DNA of 64,000 nucleotides. Origin: Pseudochelatococcus lubricantis (GTDB taxonomy: Bacteria > Pseudomonadota > Alphaproteobacteria > Rhizobiales > Beijerinckiaceae). The notes below the pieces were generated by a model, which was not told the origin of the DNA, made no database searches, and worked only from the letters and a program-made list of their open reading frames with translations. Below are positions 1 through 9,160 of this stretch, one piece after another. The DNA is taken from the NCBI RefSeq assembly GCF_042432495.1, contig NZ_JBHLXC010000012.1:248001-312000 (forward strand), given 5' to 3'. The translations under genes were made by a program, and so were the position numbers. Position 1 is the stretch's first letter; each line of letters opens with the position of its first letter.

Positions 1-60
1 GCTGGAGCCGCCCCGCCGTGCAGGCGGCGGAGTGAGCATCTCACACAGAAGGAGAACGAC

Positions 61-906
61 ATGAGCGTTCAGGACGTGAACAGCACCGTCGTCGCCCTCA
101 ACGGTGAGGAAGAAGCCGGCGGCCAAAAGCCGCTGCAGTCCTTGCTGGAGGGGGCCGGACGTTTCCTTTCCCGCTACGGACTGCTCATCGGTTTCCTGCT
201 GCTGTGGCATGTGGCCAGCATCCAGCGCTGGGTGAACCCCTCCGTCTTCCCGCCTCTGGATGACATTGCCGCCGCCTTCTGGCGCGGCATGACGCAAGGC
301 TCGCTGCTGGCGGACCTGGGCATCAGCCTGCAGCGATCGGGCATCGCCTTCGTGGCTGCCGTGGCGGTGGCCGTTCCGCTCGGCCTTTTCATGGGACAGA
401 TCCGGGCGGTGGAGCGGGCGCTGGACCCCATTCTCCAGCTCTTCCGCCAGACGTCGGCGCTGGCCCTCTACCCGGTTTTCATCCTGCTGCTGGGGCTCGG
501 GGAGTTGTCGAAGGTGTTCGTCATCTTCTGGGCCACGATATTCCCGCTCCTGCTGTCCACCATCGGCGGCGTGAAGGAGGTGGACCCCAAGCTGGTGGAG
601 ATGGCACGGGTTTACGGCGCCTCGCGCCTGCAGGTGTTCCGCCGGGTCGTGCTGCCCGGGGCGCTGCCCTCCATATTCGTGGGCCTGCGCCTGTCGGCGA
701 CGATGGCGTTGCTGATGCTGATCGCCTCCGAGATGATCGGCGCGAACCAGGGCCTCGGCTTCCAGGTGATGAACGCCCAGTTCAACTTCCAGATCCCGTT
801 GATGTTCTCGGCCATCTTCCTGCTCGCGGCGCTGGGGCTCGCGGCCAACTACACCATCGTTCTCCTGCAGCGGCGCCTGTGCCGGTGGAGCAACGCCCCC
901 GTCTGA
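61..906 (+). CDS. ABC transporter permease, NitT/TauT (SsuC-like) family
   Basis: Inner-membrane permease of an importer for nitrate, sulfonate, taurine or a related small substrate. The 281-residue protein has about six hydrophobic segments and, near residues 190-210, the cytoplasmic loop EMARVYGASRLQVFRRV followed by LPGALPSI, the EAA loop that contacts the ATPase. The ATG follows AGAAGGAGAACGAC, a good ribosome binding site. It is the first gene of a three-gene unit with the binding protein (36 bases downstream) and the ATPase. The family is clear; the substrate cannot be read from the sequence. Confidence 0.9.
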   Translation: MSVQDVNSTVVALNGEEEAGGQKPLQSLLEGAGRFLSRYGLLIGFLLLWHVASIQRWVNPSVFPPLDDIAAAFWRGMTQGSLLADLGISLQRSGIAFVAAVAVAVPLGLFMGQIRAVERALDPILQLFRQTSALALYPVFILLLGLGELSKVFVIFWATIFPLLLSTIGGVKEVDPKLVEMARVYGASRLQVFRRVVLPGALPSIFVGLRLSATMALLMLIASEMIGANQGLGFQVMNAQFNFQIPLMFSAIFLLAALGLAANYTIVLLQRRLCRWSNAPV

Positions 907-942
907 CGCACTTTTCCCGTTCTCTACCAGAAAGGCACGACC

Positions 943-1965
943 ATGACCTTTTCCTTCCGCAAGCTTGGCGCGGCCGCGCTTCTCGCCGCCGGCCTCGCAG
1001 CATCCGGCATCGCGCCCGCCTTCGCCGGTACCTCCGCTTCCCCGGCCGATGCGTCCGACCCCTACACCTTCCGCTTTCTCCCCAACCGCGGCAGCGTCAG
1101 CCCGCACGAGTTGGCGGAGGTGCTGGGCTACTATGAGCCCTATGGCATCAAGCTGGAGAACAAGGGGTTCGCCGGTGGCGGGCCGGAGACGCTGTTCGCC
1201 CTTGCCGGCGGCAGCATCGATCTCGGCTCCGCCGCCACCTCGGCGGTCTTGAACTCCATCGCCGGCGGTAATGACTTCCTCATCGCCTATCCGTCCAATG
1301 GCATCAAGAAGGGCGTGGAAAGCGTCTTCTACGTGCTGGAGGACAGCCCGATCAAGACCATCGAGGACCTGAAGGGCAAGACCATCTCGGTCAACACACT
1401 CGGCGCGCACCTCGACTACACCATCCGCGAAGCCTTCCACCAGAAGGGGCTGCCGCCGAAATCCGCCAAGCTGGTGGTGGTGCCGGGCCCGCAGCTCGAA
1501 CAGACGCTGCGCGCGAAGCAGGTGGACGTCGCCGGCATCGGCTATTGGCAGACCACCTTCGGCGGCCAGCTCGAAGCCAATGGCGGTGTGCGGCCGATCT
1601 TCACCGATACCGATGTGCTGGGCGAACTCGCCGGCGGTTTCGTGGTGTTCCGCCGCGATTTCGCCGAGGCGCACCCGCAGGCCGCCCGCTACTTCGTCGA
1701 GGGCGCGGCCCGCGCGGCGGACTGGGCGCGCGAGAACCCGGAGGAGGCGCGCAAGGTGGTCGGCAAGCTTCTCGACTCGCGCGGCGAGGATGGCGGGCTG
1801 GCGAAATTCTGGCTCGGCTTCGGTCTCCAGCCCGGCGCACCGATCACCGATCGCGACGTGGGCTTCTGGGTGGAGGCTCTCTCGCGCGAAGGAACCCTGC
1901 CCGCCGGCAAGATCAACGTGTCCGGGATTATCTTCCGGCCCGCTTCCGCCAAGGCGGGGAACTGA
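943..1965 (+). CDS. ABC transporter substrate-binding protein, SsuA/NrtA-like
   Basis: Periplasmic binding protein, 340 residues, partner of the permease before it and the ATPase after it. It has a Sec signal peptide (positive start MTFSFRK, hydrophobic core, cleavage expected after APAFA near residue 29). The body has NMT1/SsuA-like features: LGYYEPYGIKLE early, an AGGSIDLGSAATSA stretch and DLKGKTISVNT in the middle. ATG start preceded by CAGAAAGGCACGACC. Homologues bind sulfonates, nitrate, taurine or thiamine precursors; nothing here decides among them. Confidence 0.88.
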   Translation: MTFSFRKLGAAALLAAGLAASGIAPAFAGTSASPADASDPYTFRFLPNRGSVSPHELAEVLGYYEPYGIKLENKGFAGGGPETLFALAGGSIDLGSAATSAVLNSIAGGNDFLIAYPSNGIKKGVESVFYVLEDSPIKTIEDLKGKTISVNTLGAHLDYTIREAFHQKGLPPKSAKLVVVPGPQLEQTLRAKQVDVAGIGYWQTTFGGQLEANGGVRPIFTDTDVLGELAGGFVVFRRDFAEAHPQAARYFVEGAARAADWARENPEEARKVVGKLLDSRGEDGGLAKFWLGFGLQPGAPITDRDVGFWVEALSREGTLPAGKINVSGIIFRPASAKAGN

Positions 1966-1973
1966 GGTCCGCC

Positions 1974-2780
1974 ATGACAGCCGCCGCGCTTTCCGCCAAC
2001 GGCTCTTCCCCCGCTTCCACGCGGGGGGAGGTCTCGATCCGGGATCTCTCCAAGTCCTTCCGCATTGCCGGCCGCGATTTCCCGGTGATACGCAACCTGA
2101 ATGTCGCGATCGGCGCCGGGGAGAGCCTGGTCATCGTCGGTGCCAGCGGCTCCGGCAAGACGACGCTGCTGCGCATCCTCGCGGGGCTGGAAACGGCCGA
2201 CGCCGGCGATGTGCAGGTCAGCGGCCGTCAGGTCAGCGGCGTCGGCGCGGAGCGTGCGATGATCTTCCAGGAGCCGCGCCTGCTTCCCTGGGTGAACGTG
2301 CTCGGCAACGTGGCCTTCGGGCTGGAGCTGCGGCAGGGGGCGCGCAAGGTGCCGCGCAGGGAGGCCGAGGCGCAGGCGCGGCACTACCTTTCTCTCGTGG
2401 GGCTCACCGATTTCGCCGATGCCTTCCCGCGCCAGCTCTCCGGGGGCATGGCGCAACGGGTGGGCATTGCCCGCGCACTGGCGGTGCAGCCGGAGATCCT
2501 GCTGCTGGACGAACCCTTCGGGGCACTCGACGCCATGACCAGAATCACCATGCAGAACGAACTGACCCGCATCTGGCACGAGGAACAGGTGACCATGGTG
2601 CTGGTGACGCACGATCTGGAAGAGGCGGTTTATCTGGCCGACCGGGTGCTCGTTCTGCCGAAGGAGAAGCATCGCGCACCCCGGCTGCTCGACATTGATC
2701 TGCCCCGTCCGCGTGACCGCAGTTCCCCGGCGTTCACGCGCTATCGCGAGGCGCTGCTGCAGGAGTTCGGCCTGCATTGA
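1974..2780 (+). CDS. ABC transporter ATP-binding protein, SsuB/TauB-like
   Basis: ATPase of the importer, 268 residues. Walker A GASGSGKTT lies near residue 56, signature LSGGMAQRVGIARAL and Walker B LLLDEPFGALD near residue 175, and the switch histidine in LVTHDLEEA. I set the start at the ATG at 1974, with TGAGGTCC just before it; the reading frame stays open further upstream but that part is out of frame with, and inside, the binding-protein gene. It begins 8 bases after that gene ends. The stop codon lies inside a perfect 24-base palindrome (see 2772-2795). Confidence 0.9.
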   Translation: MTAAALSANGSSPASTRGEVSIRDLSKSFRIAGRDFPVIRNLNVAIGAGESLVIVGASGSGKTTLLRILAGLETADAGDVQVSGRQVSGVGAERAMIFQEPRLLPWVNVLGNVAFGLELRQGARKVPRREAEAQARHYLSLVGLTDFADAFPRQLSGGMAQRVGIARALAVQPEILLLDEPFGALDAMTRITMQNELTRIWHEEQVTMVLVTHDLEEAVYLADRVLVLPKEKHRAPRLLDIDLPRPRDRSSPAFTRYREALLQEFGLH

Positions 2781-2795
2781 CGGCCGTCAATGCAG
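2772..2795. terminator. Perfect 24-bp palindrome across the ATPase stop codon
   Basis: CTGCATTGAC, then GGCC, then GTCAATGCAG reads identically on both strands. In RNA it forms a 10-bp stem with a 4-base loop that includes the TGA at 2778-2780. No T-run follows, so it is not a textbook rho-independent terminator; a role in 3'-end stability or termination of this convergent gene pair is inferred. Confidence 0.45.
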
Positions 2796-2813
2796 CGGGT
2801 CTGCATAAACGAA

Positions 2814-2849
2814 CTTCGGCATCCTCCCGCCGAAGCCCCCGTGCGGGGC
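2814..2849. terminator. Tandem GC hairpins between convergent genes
   Basis: CTTCGGC (2814-2820) pairs with GCCGAAG (2829-2835) across 8 bases, and GCCCC (2835-2839) pairs with GGGGC (2845-2849). They lie between the ABC ATPase (plus) and the dehydrogenase (minus), where a bidirectional terminator is expected. There is no clear T-run on either side. Confidence 0.3.
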
Positions 2850-2892
2850 CGTCCTCAGCCGGCCCGGGGGATGGCGTGGTGCGCCGGTGGTG

Positions 2893-3711
2893 TCAGGGAT
2901 TCGGCTTTTCATCGTCCGGATGCCCCAGCTCGCAGAACCAGCCCCCCAGATATTTCACCGCCGCCGCCTTCGGATCGGGCAAGGGCGTCCTTGCCTCGAC
3001 TGCTGCCCGGAACGGTTCCGAGCTGTCCCGCGGAATGTAGCCCAGGTGGCTGGCGCCGCCGTTGTCCACGGTCTTCACCTTGTTGTCCGACAGGCCGAAC
3101 GAGATGGTGTGGCCGACGCGCGGCGCGGTCAGCGACGCCTCGACCAGCCGGATGCAATCGGCGAAGGACAGGTAGGACCAGAGCATGCGCCGGTCGGCCG
3201 GTTCGGGGAAGGACGAGAAGATACGCAGACAAACGGATTCGATGCCGAACTTGTCCCAGTAAAGGCGGCTCAGGCTCTCGACGAAGTTCTTCGACACTCC
3301 GTACAGGCTGTCGGGCCGCACGGGCGCATCGACGCCGATGTGGGCCTCGATCTCGTGATAGCCGATGGCATGCACCGAGGATGCATAGACGACACGTCGC
3401 GCGCCATGTTTCCGCGCACCTTCGTAGACATGATAAGAGCCGCGGATATTGGCGTCGAGAATGGTCTGCCAGGGCGATTCCAGCGATGCGCCGCCGAAAT
3501 GGACGATCGCATCGCAATCGCGGGTCGCCTCGATAGTGGCCTCCATGTCGGCGAGATCGAAAACAGCCTGTTCCTCGTTGGATGCAAGATCGTCGAAGGC
3601 GTTTCGCGCGCCCAGCCTGATCTTGCCGGCGAGCGGCGCCAGACCCTTGCGCAGTTCCGTGCCCAGCCGGCCGGCGGCGCCCGTGAGAAGAATGCGTTCG
3701 TAACGTGCCAT
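2893..3711 (-). CDS. NAD-dependent epimerase/dehydratase, uronate dehydrogenase-like
   Basis: Extended short-chain dehydrogenase of 272 residues with N-terminal NAD motif TGAAGRLG, SSVHAIGY and catalytic tyrosine and lysine in YGVSK. Pattern and length resemble bacterial uronate dehydrogenase (aldohexuronic acid to aldarolactone with NAD), including the EP-x-x-RML segment after the catalytic helix. It is the last gene of the minus-strand hydantoinase/aminotransferase operon, starting 6 bases after the aminotransferase stop. A role in that operon's pathway rather than uronate oxidation is possible, since no other uronate gene lies next to it. Confidence 0.8.
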   Translation of the reverse strand: MARYERILLTGAAGRLGTELRKGLAPLAGKIRLGARNAFDDLASNEEQAVFDLADMEATIEATRDCDAIVHFGGASLESPWQTILDANIRGSYHVYEGARKHGARRVVYASSVHAIGYHEIEAHIGVDAPVRPDSLYGVSKNFVESLSRLYWDKFGIESVCLRIFSSFPEPADRRMLWSYLSFADCIRLVEASLTAPRVGHTISFGLSDNKVKTVDNGGASHLGYIPRDSSEPFRAAVEARTPLPDPKAAAVKYLGGWFCELGHPDDEKPNP

Positions 3712-3717
3712 AACGAT

Positions 3718-4920
3718 TTACTCCAGTTCTTCCACGGCGGACCCGATACGCGCCACTGCCTCGGTCAGAATATCGTCGGCGGTGGCGGTCGAGATGCGGA
3801 AATAGGGCGACAGGCCGTATGCCACGCCCGGCACCGACGAAACCCTGCCCCTGTGCAGCAGGTAGTTCGACACCGCGGCGTCGTCTTCCAGCGCCGTGCC
3901 GTCCGGTGTCCGGCGTCCGATCAGGCCGGCGCAGCCGATGTAGGCATAAAAGGCACCTTCCGGTGCTGCGAGCGTCAGGCCATCAATGCCGGCGATGCCG
4001 TCGACCACGAGGTTCCTGCGCCGTTCGAATGCGTCGCGGAATCGCGCCACACCGTCCTGCGGCCCGTTGAGGGCCGCGACGGTTGCGGCCTGCGCGATGG
4101 AACAGACCGAGGTGACGGACTGGCTCTGGATCGTCGACATGGCCTTGAGTAGCGGAGCCGGGCCCGCCGCATAGCCGACGCGCCAACCCGTCATGGCGTA
4201 GGACTTGGCGACGCCGTTGACGATCAGGCTGCGTTCCCTCAGACCGGGACACGCCTGGCCGAAGGAAACGAAGGTGCGTCCGTCGAAGATGATGTGCTCA
4301 TAGATTTCGTCGGAGAGCACGAGCACCTGCGGGTGCCGCGCAAGGACCGCGCCGAGCGCCTTCAGGGCCTCCTCCGCGTAGGTCGCGCCGCTGGGGTTAC
4401 CCGGCGTGTTGAGGAACAACCATTTGGTGCGCGGCGTTATCGCGGCTTCGAGCCGCTCCGCGGTGAGACGGAAGCCATCGGCCTCCGGGCACTCCACCAC
4501 CACGGGCGAACCGCCGAGAAGCTTCACCATTTCCGGGTAGGAAACGAAATAGGGCGCCGGCACGATCACCTCGTCGCCCGGCTCCAGCGTGGCCATCAGG
4601 GCGTTGAAGATGATCTGCTTGGCGCCGTTGGCGACGACGATGTCATCCGCGCTGTAATCCAGCCCGTTCTCGCGACGAAACTTTGCCGCCACGGCCTCCC
4701 GTACAGCCAGTGTGCCGGCGGCGGCCGTATAGAGCGTCTCACCCGCTCTGGCAGCCGCGAAGGCCGCTTCGATGATATGGGGCGGAGTCGGAAAATCCGG
4801 CTCGCCGAGGCCGAGGTCGATGACATCGATGCCCTTGGCGCGCAAGGCTCTGGCTGCCTGCGAGGCAACCATCGAGGCTGACGGCTTCACGACCGACAGC
4901 CGGGATGAAATATAGCTCAT
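3718..4920 (-). CDS. Pyridoxal-phosphate aminotransferase, class I (aspartate aminotransferase type)
   Basis: 400-residue fold-type I aminotransferase. Visible features: DLGLGEPDFPTP near the start, NGAKQIIFN phosphate-binding segment, NTPGNPSG, and the PLP lysine in VAKSYAMTGWRVGY. Transfers an amino group from an amino acid to 2-oxoglutarate or oxaloacetate in the cytoplasm. Its ATG overlaps the stop of hydantoinase subunit B (ATGA), so the two are translationally coupled, suggesting it acts on the amino acid released by ring opening. Aspartate specificity is the family default and is not proven. Confidence 0.88.
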   Translation of the reverse strand: MSYISSRLSVVKPSASMVASQAARALRAKGIDVIDLGLGEPDFPTPPHIIEAAFAAARAGETLYTAAAGTLAVREAVAAKFRRENGLDYSADDIVVANGAKQIIFNALMATLEPGDEVIVPAPYFVSYPEMVKLLGGSPVVVECPEADGFRLTAERLEAAITPRTKWLFLNTPGNPSGATYAEEALKALGAVLARHPQVLVLSDEIYEHIIFDGRTFVSFGQACPGLRERSLIVNGVAKSYAMTGWRVGYAAGPAPLLKAMSTIQSQSVTSVCSIAQAATVAALNGPQDGVARFRDAFERRRNLVVDGIAGIDGLTLAAPEGAFYAYIGCAGLIGRRTPDGTALEDDAAVSNYLLHRGRVSSVPGVAYGLSPYFRISTATADDILTEAVARIGSAVEELE

Positions 4921-6536
4921 GTGGAACTCCCCGAAACGTATCCTCTGGTCAGGTCGAGCTGGCGTGCCTCGCCGCTGCGGCGCTCGGGCGGGCCGTAGCC
5001 GCCGCCGCCGGGCAGTTCGAGCACGAGCCGGCGGCCGGCCGGCACGTGCTGCCAGCCTTTTGGTCGCATCGGCGTGCCGTCATCAAGCCGCGCGACGCCT
5101 GCACGGCCATCCACTCCCCCTGCCCGCCCCCGTGCCGGATGGCGGACGCGGTCGAACATCGCCGAGAAATCGAACTCGTGGCCCGCGAGCGCCTCGATCT
5201 CGATGATCTGGCCAAGACCGCCGCGAAACTCTCCGTCGCCACCGGAATCAGGCCGCAGCTCCTTGCGCCAGATGACGATCGGACCCGTGTTCTCGGTCGC
5301 CTCGATCGGCATGGTGTGAACGCCGGACGGGAAGGCCGTGGCCGAAAGACCGTCGAGACCGGGGCGCGCGCCCATGCCGCCGGAATTGAACATCAGCACC
5401 TCGGCGCGACGCCCTTCCGCGCCGGCAACAGGCCGCACGGACAGGTGGATGTTCCACAGCGCGCCCGCTCCTTCGGCGAGGATCCGGCCAGGAAGCGCCG
5501 TGGCCAGCGCGCCGAGGATCAGGTCCGGCACCAGGTGCCCGATGACGTGACGCAAGGACACCGGCGCCGGACGCGCGGCGTTGAGGATGTTGGTCGGCGA
5601 CGATACCGTGAACAGGGCCAGCGAGGCCGCATTGTTGGGGATGTCGGGTGCAACGACGCATTTGAGCGCATAGCAGGCGTAAGCCTTGCTGTAGATGATC
5701 GGGACGTTGATGCCCCATCGGCTCATCGCATCGGTGCCGGAAAAGTCGACATGCAGGCCGCCCTCGCCGACTGACACGGTCGCGGCAAGTTTCACCGGTT
5801 CGTCATAGCCGTCGGTCGTCAGTTCGTTAGACCAGCTTCCCTTGGGCAGGCTGGCGATCCGCTCCAGCATCGCCTCGCGGGTGCGCGAGAAGATGAACGT
5901 GCCGAGATCGTCGAGGGAAGACAGGCCTGCCTCGCGCATCATGCCGGTCAGCCGGCGGCGGCCGACGTCGTTGCATGCCGCAAGCGAATAGAAGTCGCCA
6001 ACCACCTGGTTCGGCTCGCGCACATTCACCCGCAGCAGATGCACGAGATCGCGATTGACCACGCCCTTCTCGGCGAATTTCATGATCGGGATCTGGATGC
6101 CCTCCTCGTAGACGGACTTGCCGTCCGCGCCGAAACCGCGCCCCCCGACGTCGACCACATGCGCCGTGCAGGCGAAGAAGGCGACGAGCTTGCCGTCGAG
6201 GAACGACGGCGACACCATGGTGATGTCGTGCAGATGTCCCGTGCCGAGCCAGGGGTCGTTGGTGACGTAGGTGTCGCCCTCGAACATGTCGTCGCGCGGG
6301 ATCGCGGCCATGAAATGCGCGACCGCCTCCGCCATGGTGTTGACGTGGCCGGGCGTGCCGGTCACCGCCTGCGCCAGCATCTCGCCCTTCGGGTTGAAGA
6401 CGCCGGCCGAGAGGTCGCCGGATTCACGCACCGAGGTCGAGAACGCGGTGCGCAGCAGGGTCAGCGCCTGTTCCTCGACGACGGAAACCAGGCGGTTCCA
6501 CATCACCTGCATGCGGATGTTGCCGATGTCGCTCAT
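4917..6536 (-). CDS. hyuB: Hydantoinase/oxoprolinase subunit B (HyuB family)
   Basis: 539 residues beginning MSDIGNIRMQVMWNRL. HyuB-family marks are ESGDLSAGVFN, TGTPGHVNTM, NDPWLGTGHLHD and the C-terminal GGGGYGPPERR. With subunit A it forms an ATP-dependent amidase opening cyclic amides (hydantoins, 5-oxoproline), or in some relatives a carboxylase. The start is fixed by the ATGA overlap with subunit A; the frame is open 375 bases further upstream but lies antisense-free inside the A gene, so the longer start is rejected. Its stop overlaps the aminotransferase start. Confidence 0.88.
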   Translation of the reverse strand: MSDIGNIRMQVMWNRLVSVVEEQALTLLRTAFSTSVRESGDLSAGVFNPKGEMLAQAVTGTPGHVNTMAEAVAHFMAAIPRDDMFEGDTYVTNDPWLGTGHLHDITMVSPSFLDGKLVAFFACTAHVVDVGGRGFGADGKSVYEEGIQIPIMKFAEKGVVNRDLVHLLRVNVREPNQVVGDFYSLAACNDVGRRRLTGMMREAGLSSLDDLGTFIFSRTREAMLERIASLPKGSWSNELTTDGYDEPVKLAATVSVGEGGLHVDFSGTDAMSRWGINVPIIYSKAYACYALKCVVAPDIPNNAASLALFTVSSPTNILNAARPAPVSLRHVIGHLVPDLILGALATALPGRILAEGAGALWNIHLSVRPVAGAEGRRAEVLMFNSGGMGARPGLDGLSATAFPSGVHTMPIEATENTGPIVIWRKELRPDSGGDGEFRGGLGQIIEIEALAGHEFDFSAMFDRVRHPARGRAGGVDGRAGVARLDDGTPMRPKGWQHVPAGRRLVLELPGGGGYGPPERRSGEARQLDLTRGYVSGSST

Positions 6537-8629
6537 GCCACGATCTCCTTGCGGACGAGCAGGATGGAGCCGTCGTTTTGCAACACGGCGTCGAACAGGG
6601 TGGTGACGACCGTGGAGGTCTCGCGCTCCACGATCACCGCCGGGCCGGGCACGCGGTCGCCGGGCCGCAGATCGGCGCGCTCGATGATGAGCGAGCCTCG
6701 CATCGAGGCCGTCGCCGGATCGAATACGTCGCGCACGGCGGCGGACGAAACAGTGCGGCTGCCGCGCGTGATTTCGTGGTGCACGGGCACCTCCTGCTCG
6801 TCCTGCGCCTTCACCGACCAGGTGACGATCTCGATCTCCAGCCCGTCGAGGCCATCGATCGCGCGGCCGAAAAAGTGGGTATAATGGGAGCGAAATTCGT
6901 CCATCAGCCATGCCGCGTCGCGGGCGTTGAAGGGACGGTCGGGCAAGGGAACGGGAATCTCCCAGCCCTGCCCCGCATAGCGCATGAAGGCGGTGATATC
7001 GCGCGCGATCCTCCGATCCGTGCCGGCGCGCACGAAACCTTCCGCCGTCGTCTTCAGGCTGTCGAGCAGCGTGTTGACCTCGCCGGCGTCGAAGCGCGAC
7101 AGTCGCACAAGCCGCGAGGCAAGCGCCTCATAGCCGAACGGCGCCTTGAGGAAGCCGATGGCCGAGCCGACACCCGCACCCCGCGGCACCAGACAGCGAT
7201 CGATGTCGAGTTTCTCGCACAGTCTCGCCGCATGCAGCGGAGCCGCGCCGCCGAAGGCAATCATGACGTTGTCGGAGATGTTCTTGCCGTTTTCCACCGC
7301 GTGAACGCGCGCGGCATTGGCCATGTTCTCGTCCACCACCTCGCAGATGCCGAAGGCGGCCGAAAGTGCGCCGAGCGAAAGGCGGTCGCCGATATCGCGC
7401 GCGATGGCGGCCTCCGAAGCGCCGCGATCCAGCCTGATAGCGCCGCCGGCGAAGTTGTCGGGGTCGATCTTGCCGAGTACAAGATCGGCGTCGGTGATGG
7501 TCGGCCTTTCGCCGCCCCGGCCGTAGCAGGCCGGGCCCGGCTCCGAAGCCGCGCTTTCGGGCCCGGTCTGGATGCGGCCCATGGCGTCGATCCAGGCGAT
7601 GGAGCCGCCGCCCGCGCCGATCTCGATCATCTCGATGACGGGGATCGAGATCGGCATGCCCGATCCTTTGCAGAACCGGTATGTGCGCGCGACCTCGAAG
7701 GTGCGGGCCGTGCGGGGCGTGAAATCCTCGATGAGGCAGATCTTCGCGGTGGTGCCGCCCATGTCGTAGGAAACAACGGACGAAATGCCGAAACGGCGGG
7801 CGATGTTCGCGGCGAAGATAGCGCCGCCGGCCGGGCCGGATTCGACCAGCCGCACCGGAAACCGCGATGCCGTCTCGACCGAGATCAGGCCGCCGCCCGA
7901 GTGGATCATGAACACCGGCCCGGTCACGCCCATCTGTTTCAGCCGCTCCTGCAGGCGCAGAAGGTATTCACCGATCTGCGGGCGCACGTAGGCATTGGCG
8001 CAGACCGTGTTGAACCGCTCGAACTCGCGCATCTGCGGCGAGACCTCTGCACTGATCGAGATCGGAATGTCGAGCTTGCGCGCAAGAATTTCCCTTGCCC
8101 GCTGCTCATGCGCGGGATTGGCGTAGGCATGGATGAAACCGATGGCGACGGCGCCGAAGCCCTCGGCTGAAATCCTGTCGGCGATCTCCTCCAGCGCCGC
8201 CTCGTCCAGCGGCCGAAGCTCCTGCCCGTCGGCGCCGATACGGCCGGCGACCGTGTAGCGGTGTTCCCGCGGGATCAGCGGCGGCGGCAGGCGCAGGTTG
8301 ATGTCGTACTGCTCGAAGCGGTTTTCCGTCCGCATTTCGATGACGTCGCGAAATCCTTCAGTGGTGATGAAGGCCGTCTTCGCGCCGCGCCGCTCGATCA
8401 GCGCGTTGGTGGCGAGCGTTGTCCCGTGAATGACGAGATCGAGATCGCCGAATGCGACGCCTGCCTGTTTCACCACCTCCTCGATGCCGTCGAGGATCGC
8501 CTGTTCGGGCGCGGCGTAGCTGGTCAGCACCTTGGTCGAATAAATCGTGCCACGGACGTCGAGCGCGATATCCGTGAACGTTCCTCCTATGTCCGCTCCG
8601 AGGCGGATATCGTTTGCCCTTCTTGTCAT
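6533..8629 (-). CDS. hyuA: Hydantoinase/oxoprolinase subunit A (HyuA family)
   Basis: 698 residues, an acetate/sugar kinase-Hsc70-actin-fold ATPase. The phosphate-binding motif GADIGGTFTDIALD lies at residues 11-24, and SYDMGGTTAK is the second phosphate loop. Family members couple ATP hydrolysis to cleavage of cyclic imides. The exact substrate is unknown. The ATG overlaps the last codon of the upstream broken thiamine-pyrophosphate gene (ATGA), showing that the operon once began with that gene. Confidence 0.88.
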   Translation of the reverse strand: MTRRANDIRLGADIGGTFTDIALDVRGTIYSTKVLTSYAAPEQAILDGIEEVVKQAGVAFGDLDLVIHGTTLATNALIERRGAKTAFITTEGFRDVIEMRTENRFEQYDINLRLPPPLIPREHRYTVAGRIGADGQELRPLDEAALEEIADRISAEGFGAVAIGFIHAYANPAHEQRAREILARKLDIPISISAEVSPQMREFERFNTVCANAYVRPQIGEYLLRLQERLKQMGVTGPVFMIHSGGGLISVETASRFPVRLVESGPAGGAIFAANIARRFGISSVVSYDMGGTTAKICLIEDFTPRTARTFEVARTYRFCKGSGMPISIPVIEMIEIGAGGGSIAWIDAMGRIQTGPESAASEPGPACYGRGGERPTITDADLVLGKIDPDNFAGGAIRLDRGASEAAIARDIGDRLSLGALSAAFGICEVVDENMANAARVHAVENGKNISDNVMIAFGGAAPLHAARLCEKLDIDRCLVPRGAGVGSAIGFLKAPFGYEALASRLVRLSRFDAGEVNTLLDSLKTTAEGFVRAGTDRRIARDITAFMRYAGQGWEIPVPLPDRPFNARDAAWLMDEFRSHYTHFFGRAIDGLDGLEIEIVTWSVKAQDEQEVPVHHEITRGSRTVSSAAVRDVFDPATASMRGSLIIERADLRPGDRVPGPAVIVERETSTVVTTLFDAVLQNDGSILLVRKEIVA

Positions 8630-9055
8630 TCCTTGGCCTTCAGCGAAGCGAGCGCGGCGGCGCGCATCTGGGAAAGGGTCTGGCGCGGCGTGAGCGCCTC
8701 CGGGGAGATATCGAATTGCCGAGACGGACGCCGACGGCGAGGACCGCGTCGGCGAAGATCGGCGAATGGTTGTCGAACCGATCCTGAAGGGCCTTGCGGC
8801 CCTTCAGGCCGGTGCCAGCCGGCCCGATGAACAGGATCATGACGCGCTGTCCCGCATGGCGGCGCGGATGGCGCGGCCTTCGTTATGGCAAAGGACGTGA
8901 TCGCGTTCCCCGGCGCGATCGTACGGCGCATCGATAATAGCGAGATAGCTCCCGCCGGGGACACCGAAGCTTTTCGTTGCTCCGAGCGCCGGAAGACATT
9001 CAACGACAAGCTGACCGCCATTCCGCATCATGTATCTCTTGCTTTCAGCCGGCAT
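8626..9055 (-). pseudogene. Broken thiamine-pyrophosphate enzyme (acetolactate synthase family)
   Basis: Three short minus-strand reading frames join into one decayed gene. 9055-8837 encodes the start of a TPP enzyme (GGQLVVECLPALGATKSFGVPGGSYLAIIDA) and stops early after the CHNEG segment. 8840-8640 continues in another frame with GPAGTGLKGRKAL and FADAVLAVGVRLG, matching the central domain. A further shift near 8715 leads to SQMRAAALASLKAKE, ending at the hyuA start. About 430 bases remain of a gene normally near 1650, so there is a large internal deletion plus frameshifts. Family assignment is from remembered motifs. Confidence 0.75.
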
Positions 9056-9122
9056 CGCCGGAGTGATCGACCTGTCGAATGTGACGGTCAGCGCGCCAAA
9101 GGGAAATGAAGAAATCCGGCTT

Positions 9123-9128
9123 ATTATA
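9123..9128 (-). promoter_or_regulatory. Candidate -10 box upstream of the broken TPP gene / hyu operon
   Basis: TATAAT reads perfectly on the minus strand in the short AT-rich gap between the aapP stop and the start of the decayed gene. A matching -35 at 16-18 bases is not evident, so support is limited to the hexamer and its position. Confidence 0.3.
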
Positions 9129-9160
9129 AAGTTATTCTTTCGGGAGACGGATCAACCGCA

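Noticed and set aside
1..35. Possible end of an upstream gene (frame ending TGA at 33-35)
   Set aside because: Only ten codons are visible and they show no recognisable family; chance cannot be excluded.
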